This document shows, in pieces, positions 44,610 through 53,246 of a stretch of 64,000 bases of DNA. The notes under the pieces were generated by a model. It saw only the letters and a list, made by a program, of their open reading frames with translations, did not search any database and was not told where the DNA came from. Every line of letters starts with the position of its first letter. Position 1 is the first letter of the stretch. This DNA is from UBA7985 sp002711265 (GTDB lineage Bacteria; Pseudomonadota; Alphaproteobacteria; UBA7985). The stretch is from assembly GCA_965660945.1 (NCBI GenBank), contig CBFIBS010000001.1:186001-250000 (forward strand), written 5' to 3'. Both the position numbers and the translations under genes were made by a program.

Positions 44610-44641
44610 GACAATCACGCCTTTATCGGTGCGTTATTGTC
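44610..44641. promoter_or_regulatory. Operator-like inverted repeat upstream of the DMGDH-like copy 2 operon
   Basis: GACAATCACGC (44610-44620) and GCGTTATTGTC (44631-44641) are reverse complements with one mismatch, spaced by 10 bases. Centre-to-centre spacing of two helical turns fits a dimeric regulator. It lies 33 bases upstream of the minus-strand start and about 160 bases upstream of the BenE-like start, so it could serve either or both. Confidence 0.6.
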
Positions 44642-44802
44642 ACCGGTGGAGAATTATGCAAGACAACCACAGCAGGGTCAATAATCGCAGGCTCGAATGT
44701 CGCCCCCTGACCTGCGGGACTCATCGCTTGCAGTATCGATGCTTGTGGTAACACTACACCGGCACCGCGCACCGGATCGTGGCGCTGTGGCCCGGGAAAG
44801 GG

Positions 44803-46026
44803 ATGAGAACTATAACCGCTTTACGTGATCTAACGGCCTCGGCGGTCATGATGGGCTTGCTGGCAGCCTTCGTCGGCTACTCAGCCTCCTTCGCCATCGT
44901 GATGGCAGCGATGGAAGCCATGGACGCCAGCGAGGCACAGGCGGCCACGGGGCTGTTCTACGCAACGCTCGCCATGGGGCTGTGCAGCCTGGTGCTGCCA
45001 CTGATCACGCGCGCACCCTCGGCCATCGCCTGGTCGACGCCGGGGGCAGCCTTCCTCGCCTCTTCGGCGACCCTGCCCGGGGGCTTTGGCGAGGCCTTGG
45101 GCGCGCTCATCACCTGCGGCGTGATAATCCTGATCACCGGTCTGATCCCGGCGCTGGGCCGCTGGGTGGGAAATATCCCCAAGCCCATCGCCAACGCCCT
45201 GCTCGCCGGGGTCCTGCTCAAGCTGTGTCTGGCACCTGCGCTGGCACTGGGGTCGATCCCGGCGCTGATGATCCCCGTGATCCTGGCGTGGATCGTTGGC
45301 TTGCGCCTGCACCGGCTCGCCGCCATGCCGCTGGCGGTGCTGACAATGGCCGTTGTACTTGCCTTCACGGTCGATTTTGACGGCGCGCGCGCGGCCTTCA
45401 GCGCGGGCTGGTTCCCTGTGCTGGCACCCTCCACCCCGGTCTTCAACCCTGTTTCCATGATCTCGGTCGGGCTGCCGCTGTATCTGGTCACCATGGCCGG
45501 ACAGAACATCCCGGGCTTCGCCGTACTCGAGCTCAACAACTTTCCCGCGCGCCGCCCGCTCATGCTGCGGGTTACGGGGGTGGCCAGCCTGCTCAGCGCG
45601 CCCTTCGGGGCCATGCCGATCAACATGTCGGCGATCACGGCAGCGATGATGTGCGGCGAGGATGCTGGCGCCGACCCGACAAAACGCTACTGGGCGGCGA
45701 CCATCAGCGGGATCAGCTACTGCCTGCTGGCGCTGCTCGCCGGGGTGACGGCAACACTGGTGACGATTGCGCCCACGGCGCTGATCATCGGGATTGCCGG
45801 GCTGGCGTTGATCCCGGCGCTGGTCGGCTCTCTGCGGTCGGCCTTCAGCGAACCCGGCCAGCTTGAGGCGCCGGCGCTGACCTTTCTCACGGCGGCCAGC
45901 GGTATGACCCTGTTCGGGGTCAGCGGGGCGTTCTGGGGATTGGTGTTGGGGGGACTGGTCTGGCTGTCAAAATCGCTGCTCAACCGCCAGACCGGGCCTT
46001 CAACCGGACCGGACGAGCGGAGCTGA
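44803..46026 (+). CDS. BenE-family transporter
   Basis: 407 residues from ATG 44803 (AAAGGG directly upstream; a GTG eight codons earlier is possible). About 12 membrane helices of the benzoate:H+ symporter (BenE/YdcO) family: WSTPGAAFLASSATLPGGF, GLPLYLVTMAGQNIPGFAVL and APFGAMPINMSAITAAMMCG are hallmark segments. In Acinetobacter BenE imports benzoate, but homologues lie with many aromatic and non-aromatic acid pathways. No benzoate catabolic genes are near; the divergent amine-demethylating operon suggests a different substrate (inference). Confidence 0.88.
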   Translation: MRTITALRDLTASAVMMGLLAAFVGYSASFAIVMAAMEAMDASEAQAATGLFYATLAMGLCSLVLPLITRAPSAIAWSTPGAAFLASSATLPGGFGEALGALITCGVIILITGLIPALGRWVGNIPKPIANALLAGVLLKLCLAPALALGSIPALMIPVILAWIVGLRLHRLAAMPLAVLTMAVVLAFTVDFDGARAAFSAGWFPVLAPSTPVFNPVSMISVGLPLYLVTMAGQNIPGFAVLELNNFPARRPLMLRVTGVASLLSAPFGAMPINMSAITAAMMCGEDAGADPTKRYWAATISGISYCLLALLAGVTATLVTIAPTALIIGIAGLALIPALVGSLRSAFSEPGQLEAPALTFLTAASGMTLFGVSGAFWGLVLGGLVWLSKSLLNRQTGPSTGPDERS

Positions 46027-46063
46027 GACAGCTCCACCCCTCCAGCCCCTGTGCAGATCGGGG

Positions 46064-47104
46064 TCAGCGCGGTCCGTCGTTGTAGCGCACGCGGTCGACC
46101 ATCAGTGATGCTGCCGGGCGCAGGTTACCGACGACGTTCAGATCCCGGCCATCAGACCGGAGCTCGCCGAAACTGGCAACGATGTCAGACACCTGCCCGC
46201 CTTCGATCACCGGGTATTCAAACACCTGCTCCGCATAGATTGCCTGCGCTTCTGGCGTGGTCAGGAATTCCATCAGCGCCAGGGCTGCTTCGCGGTTGGG
46301 GGAATACTTTGCCATCGCCATGCCGGATACGTTGACGTGGGTGCCGCGGCCTTCGTTGTTGGGGAACAGCACCTTGAGCGATGCCCGCCATTGCTTTTGC
46401 TCGGGTTCTTTCTCGTTGGTTTCCATCAAACCGACATAGTAGGTGTTGCCCAGCCCGAGATCACACTCGCCGCTGTAGATCCCCTTGGCCTGTGCGCGGT
46501 CATTGCCTTCGGGCTTACGCGCCAGGTTATCGCGCAGACCGGCGAGCCAGGTTTCAGCCGCCGCTTCGCCCAGTTCATCGATCATCGAGGCGAACAGCGC
46601 GAGGTTGTAGCCGTGCTGACCCGAGCGGGTGCAGATCCGCCCCTTCCATTTCGGGTCGGCCAGCTCTTCATAGGTTATGCTGTCCTGCTCGACCCGGTCG
46701 ACAGAGGCGTAAACCACGCGGCCGCGCTTGGTCAGAGCGAACCAGTGATTGTCCTCATCGCGCAGGGTCGCGGGTACATTGGCTTCAATCGTTGCAGAGG
46801 TGACAGACTGGGTCACGCCCTCGTTGACGAAATCAAGCAGTCCGCCGATGTCAGTGGTCAGCAGCACGTCAGCCGGGGAGCCTGCGCCCTCGGCCACAAT
46901 GCGGTCGACAAGCCCCTTTTTGACGAAAAGCACTTGGGTGTCGATCCCGGTTTCAGCGGTGAAGGCGGCGAGTACAGGCTCGATCAGATCGGCTTGACGG
47001 GTTGAGTAGATGTTAACGGTATCCGCCTGGCTCGGGACGGCGAGGACGGCGGCAAGAACAGTCGAAGTAGCGACAATTCCAGCCTTGAAAGTTTCTGGGA
47101 ACAT
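46064..47104 (-). CDS. Fe(3+)-type ABC substrate-binding protein (FbpA/AfuA-like), orphan
   Basis: 346 residues with a signal peptide (FKAGIVATSTVLAAVLAVPSQA). Begins the mature part with TVNIYSTRQADLIEPVLAAF and VLFVKKGLVDRIVAEG, classic for iron-binding FbpA-type proteins; GQHGYNLALFASMI carries another conserved tyrosine. Usually followed by fbpB permease and fbpC ATPase genes, but neither is present on either side. It may work with components elsewhere or with a TonB-linked system. Confidence 0.87.
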   Translation of the reverse strand: MFPETFKAGIVATSTVLAAVLAVPSQADTVNIYSTRQADLIEPVLAAFTAETGIDTQVLFVKKGLVDRIVAEGAGSPADVLLTTDIGGLLDFVNEGVTQSVTSATIEANVPATLRDEDNHWFALTKRGRVVYASVDRVEQDSITYEELADPKWKGRICTRSGQHGYNLALFASMIDELGEAAAETWLAGLRDNLARKPEGNDRAQAKGIYSGECDLGLGNTYYVGLMETNEKEPEQKQWRASLKVLFPNNEGRGTHVNVSGMAMAKYSPNREAALALMEFLTTPEAQAIYAEQVFEYPVIEGGQVSDIVASFGELRSDGRDLNVVGNLRPAASLMVDRVRYNDGPR

Positions 47105-47226
47105 GGTCTCTAGGTTCCTGTCGATGAGCTTTGGTGTGGCGGTGGTGACCCCTGATCACCCGCGGGTGAGGCGGCTGGTCGAGGGCAACGGACTAGCCTC
47201 TACTCCCCCACCAACGACAGGTCAAG

Positions 47227-47257
47227 ATTAAATAGTACTGCTTTGGTACTCTTTAAT
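47227..47257. repeat. AT-rich inverted repeat upstream of the Fe-type binding protein
   Basis: ATTAAATAGTAC (47227-47238) and GTACTCTTTAAT (47246-47257) pair with one mismatch over a 7-base loop, overlapping the EamA stop. Strikingly AT-rich against its surroundings. It could be an iron regulator site for the binding protein gene (about 120 bases downstream) or a weak terminator for the EamA gene. Confidence 0.5.
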
Positions 47258-48152
47258 TCCCCTGGGCCTTCACACGCTCCCGCCACAGGATCAGCCCCCC
47301 TGCCCCGACGATCAAAATCACACCTGGGAACAGCGTGGTCACCGGCAATTCCCCAAAGAACAGCCAACCGAAGGTCAGTGATGTCAGGATGCTGACAAAG
47401 ACGAATGGCGCCAGCGTTGACCCCTCCGCCATGCGATAGGCCACCATAAGCAACAGAACCGAAACCCCGCCGACCATCGACATCAGCAACATCAGCCCGG
47501 CGTCCTGCCAACTGCCGACCGGTGAAAAACCCGTGCTGGCCAGGGCTATCACCACAGACGCAAAGATGCTGGCCACCGAGGAATAGAGCAGCAACAGGCC
47601 GTTGCTTTCGCCATCGGTAAAGAACCGCACCGAGACCATCGAAAAGCCGTAGCAAGCCGCAGCCGCAATCGGCAGGAGCGCCGTCAGAGTGAAGGTTTCG
47701 CTGCCCGGCCGCAGCACCAGAACGACACCCGCAAAGCCGAAAATCACCGCGCCGCTGCGCCACAGCCCGACCCGTTCCCGGAAGAACAGCACCGACATGA
47801 GCACGACGAACAGCGCGCTGGACTGCGCCAGCGTGGCGATGGTCGCCAGTTCCATGAGTGAAAGCGAGGTGTAGAAGGCGAGCTGCGCGATCGCGACCAT
47901 CACCCCCCGGAACAGCGCCATCCGCCACTTTTTCAGGATCAGGAACTGTCGCTCCAGCTTCAACTCGCCGAGGAACAGCATGAGCGCAATCGGCGGCAGC
48001 ATGCCGAAAATATTGCGATAGGTCGAAAGCTCAACCGGGCTGTACCCCCGCGAGGTCAGCACCTTGACGACCACCGCCATCAGGTCAAAACCGGTGATGG
48101 ACAGCAGGACCAGCCCGATGGCGAGGAAAGGCCGTGAAGTGGGGGTCGCCAT
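47253..48152 (-). CDS. EamA/DMT-superfamily transporter
   Basis: 299 residues from ATG 48152 (a further ATG at 48173 would add seven residues; neither has a strong ribosome site). About ten membrane helices in two EamA halves: the first begins FLAIGLVLLSITGFDLMAVV, the second after residue 150. Likely an inner-membrane exporter or importer of a small metabolite, substrate unknown. Divergent from the Bcr/CflA transporter across a 150-base region that must carry both promoters. Confidence 0.85.
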   Translation of the reverse strand: MATPTSRPFLAIGLVLLSITGFDLMAVVVKVLTSRGYSPVELSTYRNIFGMLPPIALMLFLGELKLERQFLILKKWRMALFRGVMVAIAQLAFYTSLSLMELATIATLAQSSALFVVLMSVLFFRERVGLWRSGAVIFGFAGVVLVLRPGSETFTLTALLPIAAAACYGFSMVSVRFFTDGESNGLLLLYSSVASIFASVVIALASTGFSPVGSWQDAGLMLLMSMVGGVSVLLLMVAYRMAEGSTLAPFVFVSILTSLTFGWLFFGELPVTTLFPGVILIVGAGGLILWRERVKAQGN

Positions 48153-48306
48153 GGATTTGCACTCTACTGTCATTACAAGACCTAAGTCTGAACCCCTTCA
48201 GTTCGGCTGTCACGCAAAGCTTTGCACGCTCATAACCCCGGGAAGCGCGGCTGACCTGTCGCTTTCGCGCTGCGAGGAAATCGCGGCAATCCCTTAGGGT
48301 CTGACT

Positions 48307-49506
48307 ATGACACTGCCTCGTTCCCCGGGACTGTTCACTTTGGTGCTGATGGCTGGCACCAGCGTGATGTCTCTGAACCTCATCCTGCCGGCTCTGGGGA
48401 GCCTCGCTGAGGGTTTCGGGCTGAGCTACGCCACCGCCTCGTTCGTGTTCTCCGGCTACCTGATTGTCACCGGTGTGATGACGCTGGTCATGGGGCCGCT
48501 GTCGGACCGCTTCGGGCGCAGGCCAATCGTGCTGACGGCGCTGAGTATCTTCATTCTTGCCTCGCTGTGCAGCGCGCTGGCACCGAACGCCATCTTTCTG
48601 TTCGTCTTCCGCTTCTTGCAGGCGGTGGTGGTCGCTGCCGGGGTGCTGGGGCAGGCCGTCGTCCGGGATACCTCTACGAGCCAGTCTGACACCACCCGCA
48701 AGCTCGCCCTGATCGCCATGGCGATGGCGCTGGTGCCCTTGATCGGGCCCATGGCTGGCGGGATGATCGCTGACCTGATGGGGTGGCGGGCCGTGTTCAT
48801 GGCGCAGGCTGGGGTCGGTGCTCTGACCCTGCTGCTCTGCATATTCGACCTCAACGAGACCAACCAGCATCGCTCCGCGACCTTTCTCGCCCAGTTCCGC
48901 GCCTACCCCGGGCTGGTGTCCTCGCTGCGGTTCTGGGGCTACGTCATGACCTTGTGCATGGGGGTGGCAGTGTTCTTTTCCTTCCTCGCCGGCATGCCGT
49001 TTATCGCCAAGGCGCGTTTTGGCTTCGGCGAGACCATGATCGGGGTCATGCTTGGCACGCTGACGCTGGGCTATCTGGTGGCCAACGGTGTGCTCCGGCA
49101 GATTTCAGACCGCTTCATGCAGGCGGGCATCATGGTATTTGCCCGCGTGCTTGGCCTGATCGGGCCACTGATTTCCATGGCGTTTATCGTCCTCGGGTTC
49201 ACCAACCCGATTGTCATTTTTGCGCCGCTGGTGCTGATGGGCGCAGCCAACGGGCTATCATTGCCCCTGGCCAATTCCGGCATCGTTTCGGTCCGGCCGG
49301 ATCTGGCGGGGTCGGCAGCGGGGCTGTCGCAGGCGCTGGTTTCATGGATCGGCGCGCTGTGCGCCGCGCTCGTGAGCCTGCTGCTGACCAGCACCCCGTC
49401 GATTTTCGTTTTCCTGTGGGCGTTGACGGTCATGGCGGCGATGGCACTGTTGCCGTCGGTTTTGGTACTTATCCTTGACCGCCGCGAGGCCGCAAAGCCC
49501 GCCTGA
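48307..49506 (+). CDS. Bcr/CflA-type MFS drug efflux transporter
   Basis: 399 residues, 12 predicted helices. MFS motif A variant MTLVMGPLSDRFGRRPIVL between helices 2 and 3, and the helix-5 segment LVPLIGPMAGGMIADLMGW typical of the DHA1 Bcr/CflA drug:H+ antiporters. Substrate not predictable. It converges on the methyltransferase gene with a 9-base gap. Confidence 0.88.
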   Translation: MTLPRSPGLFTLVLMAGTSVMSLNLILPALGSLAEGFGLSYATASFVFSGYLIVTGVMTLVMGPLSDRFGRRPIVLTALSIFILASLCSALAPNAIFLFVFRFLQAVVVAAGVLGQAVVRDTSTSQSDTTRKLALIAMAMALVPLIGPMAGGMIADLMGWRAVFMAQAGVGALTLLLCIFDLNETNQHRSATFLAQFRAYPGLVSSLRFWGYVMTLCMGVAVFFSFLAGMPFIAKARFGFGETMIGVMLGTLTLGYLVANGVLRQISDRFMQAGIMVFARVLGLIGPLISMAFIVLGFTNPIVIFAPLVLMGAANGLSLPLANSGIVSVRPDLAGSAAGLSQALVSWIGALCAALVSLLLTSTPSIFVFLWALTVMAAMALLPSVLVLILDRREAAKPA

Positions 49507-49515
49507 GGGTTGCAG

Positions 49516-50175
49516 TCAGGCCAGCAGTTTTTCAACCACGAGGTACCAACCCGTCGGTTCGTCGTCATCCTCGAACAGGCGGTCGGCCTCCCGCGAGCGC
49601 AGGACGGCAACACCGCGGGCGGTCAATGCCTCCAGCACGGCACCAAAGCCGCCCTTGTCCCAGACATCACGGTGAACGGTGCAGATCAATCGCCCCCCCG
49701 GCACCAGCAGAGCCAATAGCCCCGGCAGGCACCCTGCCCCCACGTGTCCATGGGTGAAGGTGCCGGTCGAAGCCAGCATGTCGTAGCGCCCGGCCTCCAT
49801 CGCCAGCGGCGCGTTCAGATCGCGCAGAAAGGCCTCGTCGATCCGCCCCTCGCGCTTTGCCACCGCCAGCATCGGTGCGGAGTAGTCCAGTCCGTCGATA
49901 CGGCTGAAGCCCTCCCCGCGCAGGCAATCAGCGAGCAGGCCAGTCCCACAGCCTACGTCCAGCACCCGGGCATACCGGCGCGGCTCGCTCACGGCTGCGA
50001 GGGCGGCGATCCGCCGGGGTGAGCGGTAGGCCAGCCCGTCGACCATGGTCTGGTCGTAGGTTTCGGCCCAGTCGGCGTAGAGCTTGAGCGTCTCTTCGGG
50101 ATCGTCGTTGCGCAGGGCGTAGGCGCGGGCGAGCAGGCGCTCTGGCGTGTTCTCAGTCTCGCGATCGTCGGTCAT
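49516..50175 (-). CDS. Class I SAM-dependent methyltransferase
   Basis: 219 residues. Motif I is VLDVGCGTGLLADCL around residue 78, with the acidic residue of motif II following (IDGLDYS). LKLYADWAETYDQTMVDG near residue 35 is a common N-terminal lead-in of this group. Target (small molecule or other) unknown. On the minus strand, divergent from the small membrane protein at 50290. Confidence 0.82.
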   Translation of the reverse strand: MTDDRETENTPERLLARAYALRNDDPEETLKLYADWAETYDQTMVDGLAYRSPRRIAALAAVSEPRRYARVLDVGCGTGLLADCLRGEGFSRIDGLDYSAPMLAVAKREGRIDEAFLRDLNAPLAMEAGRYDMLASTGTFTHGHVGAGCLPGLLALLVPGGRLICTVHRDVWDKGGFGAVLEALTARGVAVLRSREADRLFEDDDEPTGWYLVVEKLLA

Positions 50176-50289
50176 GGCTCAAACCCCTCGCTTAACGCTG
50201 CACAGGCCGGAAAAGCTCCCGGATCCATATCGACTCTCGACACGAACCCGGCAAATATAGCCCCTCAAGGTTCAGGAGGGTCAACGACC

Positions 50290-50454
50290 GTGAAGAAACG
50301 CCACTTCGAAATCGCCGGCTGGCTGCTGTTTATCGTTTCAGCGCTGGGCTTCACCATCGCCAGCATCGGCAGTTTCTGGGGCCTGTTCGGCAGTCTGTTC
50401 TTCCTTGTCGCCTGTCTCGTGTTCCTCGTTCCCTACTTCATGAAGGACGAGTAG
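50290..50454 (+). CDS. Small two-helix membrane protein
   Basis: 54 residues: GTG at 50290 with AGGAGGG (50274-50280) nine bases upstream. The chain begins MKKRHFEIAG and contains two hydrophobic helices (about 10-30 and 33-50) separated by a short GSFWG turn; it ends FMKDE. Strong ribosome site, basic N-terminus and clean frame make it a real gene despite its size. No family recognised. Convergent with the class V aminotransferase. Confidence 0.75.
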   Translation: MKKRHFEIAGWLLFIVSALGFTIASIGSFWGLFGSLFFLVACLVFLVPYFMKDE

Positions 50455-50478
50455 CAGACGCCAAAGCTGGCGTCGTGG

Positions 50479-51588
50479 CTACCAGCCCATGGCCTCGCGC
50501 ACGCGGCTGATGGTGCGCTCGGGGTTCTTGAGCTTATCGAGGCCGAACAGACCGAAGCGGAAGCTGCGGTAGTCCGGGCCTTCATCGATGGCAAGCGGCA
50601 CGCCCGCCGCGATCTGCAGCCCCTGCGCGGCAAAGGCCGAGCCGTTCTGCATCTCAGCCGACGGCGCGAAGCACACCACCACAGGCGCGGCCTGAAAGCC
50701 CTCAGCCGCCACACTGTGATAGCCCTGTTCGGCGAGGATGGCGCGCAGTTCGCGTCCGATCCGCTCCTGCGCGGCGCGGCAGTTCTGCAGGCCAAAATCG
50801 AGGGTTTCGTTCATGTTGTCGTTGAAGCCGAGCAGCGCGTCGGTCGGCATGGTGGCGTGATAGGCATGGCCGCCGTTCAGGTAGGCCTGCATGATCTGAT
50901 GCCACTTGCCCAGATCAACGGTAAAGCTGCTTGCCCGGATTTCATCCATGCGGTCGAGCGCTCTGGCACCCATCAGCACCACCCCGGCCGAAGGCGAAGA
51001 CGACCAGCCCTTCTGCGGCGCCGTCACCATCACGTCGACGTTGAGCGCCTGCATGTCGATCCACACCGCGCCGGAAGCCACGCAGTCGAGTACGAACAGG
51101 CCGTCATTGGCCCGGACGGCTGCACCGACCTCGCGGATGTAGTCATCGGGCAGTACCATTCCTGCTGAGGTCTCGACGTGGGGGGCGAAGAAGACCTGCG
51201 GCTTGGTCGCGGCAATGTGCTTCACCACCTCTTCCAGCGCCATGGGGGCAAAGGGTGCCGTCTCCCCTACGCCGGTGCGCTGTGCCTTGAGCACCGGGGC
51301 CCGGTGGCCGGGTTCGATGGCGTCGAAAATCTGGGTCCAGCGGTAGGAGAACCAGCCGTTGCGCAGGAACGTCTTGCGCTTGCCCAGCCCGAACTGCCGC
51401 GCCACCGCTTCCATGGCGTAGCTGCCGCCGCCGGGCACCAGCACCATCGATTCAGCCTTGTAGGTGTCGGTCAGCCCTGCGTGCAGGCTGTTCATACAGG
51501 CCTGAAACTGCGCGGACATGTGGTTCACGGAACGGTCGGTGAAGACGACGGAGTATTCGAGCAGGTCCTGGGGGCTTTGATCCAGCAT
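50479..51588 (-). CDS. Class V aminotransferase (alanine/serine-glyoxylate type)
   Basis: 369 residues. PLP lysine K193 in VTAPQKGWSSSPSAG; FVLDCVASGAVWIDMQ supplies the preceding aspartate. Resembles alanine-glyoxylate, serine-glyoxylate and 2-aminoethylphosphonate transaminases. The N-terminus lacks the PGP motif usual for AGAT and starts instead LDQSPQDLLEYSVVFTDRS. The gene is about 110 bases from the dienelactone hydrolase. Substrate unknown. Confidence 0.8.
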   Translation of the reverse strand: MLDQSPQDLLEYSVVFTDRSVNHMSAQFQACMNSLHAGLTDTYKAESMVLVPGGGSYAMEAVARQFGLGKRKTFLRNGWFSYRWTQIFDAIEPGHRAPVLKAQRTGVGETAPFAPMALEEVVKHIAATKPQVFFAPHVETSAGMVLPDDYIREVGAAVRANDGLFVLDCVASGAVWIDMQALNVDVMVTAPQKGWSSSPSAGVVLMGARALDRMDEIRASSFTVDLGKWHQIMQAYLNGGHAYHATMPTDALLGFNDNMNETLDFGLQNCRAAQERIGRELRAILAEQGYHSVAAEGFQAAPVVVCFAPSAEMQNGSAFAAQGLQIAAGVPLAIDEGPDYRSFRFGLFGLDKLKNPERTISRVREAMGW

Positions 51589-51698
51589 GACTAGACGGCC
51601 TTATGGTAGAATGACTTGGTGCAACAGAAGGTAGTTCACTAGAGGCGCCTGCCAGCCGTCAAGGTGCAAATAATCGCGCTATGCGGCTATAGCCCGCG

Positions 51699-52385
51699 TT
51701 ACATCCCGGAGAAGCAGGTGATTACGCCATCGCGCGCGGCCTTGGCCACGGCGGCGTCGTAACCGGCCTTGGTCGGCATGGAGAAGTTATGTTGGCCCCC
51801 GGCGTGGACCACGACCTCGCAGCCGTCTTTTCCGGCCAGCGCGGCCTGCACCATCTCCACCTGCGCCATCGGGACATGGGGGTCATCGTCGCCGTAGTGC
51901 AGGCTGGTCGGTACCAGCAGCCGGTCAGCCTCGTCCAGCACACTGTGGATGCGGGTACCGTGGTAGGCGCCCACAGCATCGGCGCCGTAGCGCGTTCCTG
52001 CCAGAAAGGCGAAACTGCCGCCAAAGCAGAACCCGAGCACGGCCAGCTTACCGTTGCAGCGCGGGTGGCTGCGCAGCTGGGCCATGCAATCTTCCATGTC
52101 CATCAGCCCCTGTGCCATGTCGAAGCTGTTCATCCGGTCAAGAGCCGCCTGAAAGTCCGCCGTAGGCCCTGGTACGCTGCGGTGAAAGTAGTCGGGCGCG
52201 GCCGTCAGGAAGCCATCGTGTGCAAAGTCTTCGATCAGGCCCTCCATCTCCGCATCCGTGCCGAAGATCGCAGGAATGATCAGGATCGCTGGGGCCTTGC
52301 CGTCCCCCGCCGGGGTCGACATCCGGCCGTCGTAAGCCGCGCCGTCGCGTGCTGTGAAGGTCATGTCGAAGCTGCTAACGGTCAT
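51699..52385 (-). CDS. Dienelactone hydrolase family protein
   Basis: 228 residues, alpha/beta hydrolase. Catalytic cysteine nucleophile C120 in LGFCFGGS, acid in HYGDDDPHVP (D167 or nearby) and H199 in AGGQHNFSMP: the Cys-Asp-His triad of dienelactone hydrolases. Often annotated carboxymethylenebutenolidase, but many have other ester or lactone substrates. Lies between the class V aminotransferase and the NMT1-type importer on the same strand, so may form a loose operon with them. Confidence 0.88.
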   Translation of the reverse strand: MTVSSFDMTFTARDGAAYDGRMSTPAGDGKAPAILIIPAIFGTDAEMEGLIEDFAHDGFLTAAPDYFHRSVPGPTADFQAALDRMNSFDMAQGLMDMEDCMAQLRSHPRCNGKLAVLGFCFGGSFAFLAGTRYGADAVGAYHGTRIHSVLDEADRLLVPTSLHYGDDDPHVPMAQVEMVQAALAGKDGCEVVVHAGGQHNFSMPTKAGYDAAVAKAARDGVITCFSGM

Positions 52386-52411
52386 GGCGGGGTCTCCTTG
52401 TGCAACAGACG

Positions 52412-52435
52412 GGTTCGGGTTCAGGTTCAGGTTCG
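52412..52435. repeat. Short tandem hexamer repeat GGTTCR x4
   Basis: Four consecutive copies (GGTTCG, GGTTCA, GGTTCA, GGTTCG) in the gap between the dienelactone hydrolase and permease genes. Slippage-prone, no evident function. Confidence 0.7.
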
Positions 52436-52466
52436 GGCCCAGGGTCAGTCGCAGAGTGGTCAGAAA

Positions 52467-53246
52467 TCAGGTTTCAGGGCGTTCGGCCCAACCGGCAAAA
52501 ATCTTCTCCAGCACCACCACCGCGTAGAATAGCAGGATGCCGAGGAAGGCCAGCGCCAGCAGCACAGCGAACATCAACGGATAATCGGCGTTGATCTTAC
52601 CGCTGTCGAACAGATGCCCCAGCCCCATGCCGTGGGGTTCGATGATCTCGACCAGATTGGTGCCAATGAAGGCCAGCGTGACCGCGACCTTAAGCGCCCC
52701 GAAAAACTCCGGCAGCGTCTTGGGCAGGGCGATTTTCCAGAAAACGGTAAACCGGCTGGCCCCCAAAGCGCGCAGGATATCGCGGTACTCGGTCTCCAGC
52801 GTGTTCAGGCCCACCGACACCGAAACGGCAATCGGGAAGAAGCTGATCATGAAGGCCATCAGCACGGTGTTGGTGTTGTCCGCGCCAATGAACAGCAGCG
52901 CGATCACCGGCACGACGGTCGCCTTGGGCACGGCGTTAAAGCCGACCAGCAGCGGATAGAGCGCATCCCGCGCGACCTTGGAAAAGCCCATGATCATCCC
53001 CAGCAGCGTGCCAACGAGGATCGAGATCAGCAACCCGAGCACGGTCCGCCAGAGCGTCTGCCACCCGTAAAGCAGGAACAGCTTCCAGTACTTGGAAAAC
53101 GCGCCGGTCAGGTCGCTGGGCGAGGCCATCTTGTAGTTCGGCCAGTCGCGCCACCACACCAGCAATTCCCACAAAATCAGGAAAATGACGATCGACACCA
53201 GCGGCACGAGAATCTGCCGGATCAGCCGGCTCTGTTGCGGGTTCAT
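52467..53246 (-). CDS. ABC transporter permease (SsuC/TauC/ThiX type)
   Basis: 259 residues from ATG 53246, in an ATGA overlap with the ATPase stop; the frame stays open upstream but that is inside the ATPase gene. Six membrane helices, first at LVPLVSIVIFLILWELLVW. The EAA-type coupling loop is ILRALGASRFTVFWKIALP. Typical of aliphatic sulfonate, taurine or thiamine-precursor importers. Substrate unknown. Confidence 0.87.
   Translation of the reverse strand: MNPQQSRLIRQILVPLVSIVIFLILWELLVWWRDWPNYKMASPSDLTGAFSKYWKLFLLYGWQTLWRTVLGLLISILVGTLLGMIMGFSKVARDALYPLLVGFNAVPKATVVPVIALLFIGADNTNTVLMAFMISFFPIAVSVSVGLNTLETEYRDILRALGASRFTVFWKIALPKTLPEFFGALKVAVTLAFIGTNLVEIIEPHGMGLGHLFDSGKINADYPLMFAVLLALAFLGILLFYAVVVLEKIFAGWAERPET

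Noticed and set aside
52412..52435. Hexamer repeat as a CRISPR or phase-variation tract
   Set aside because: Only four short copies without spacers, in a noncoding gap and not placed over a promoter or reading frame.
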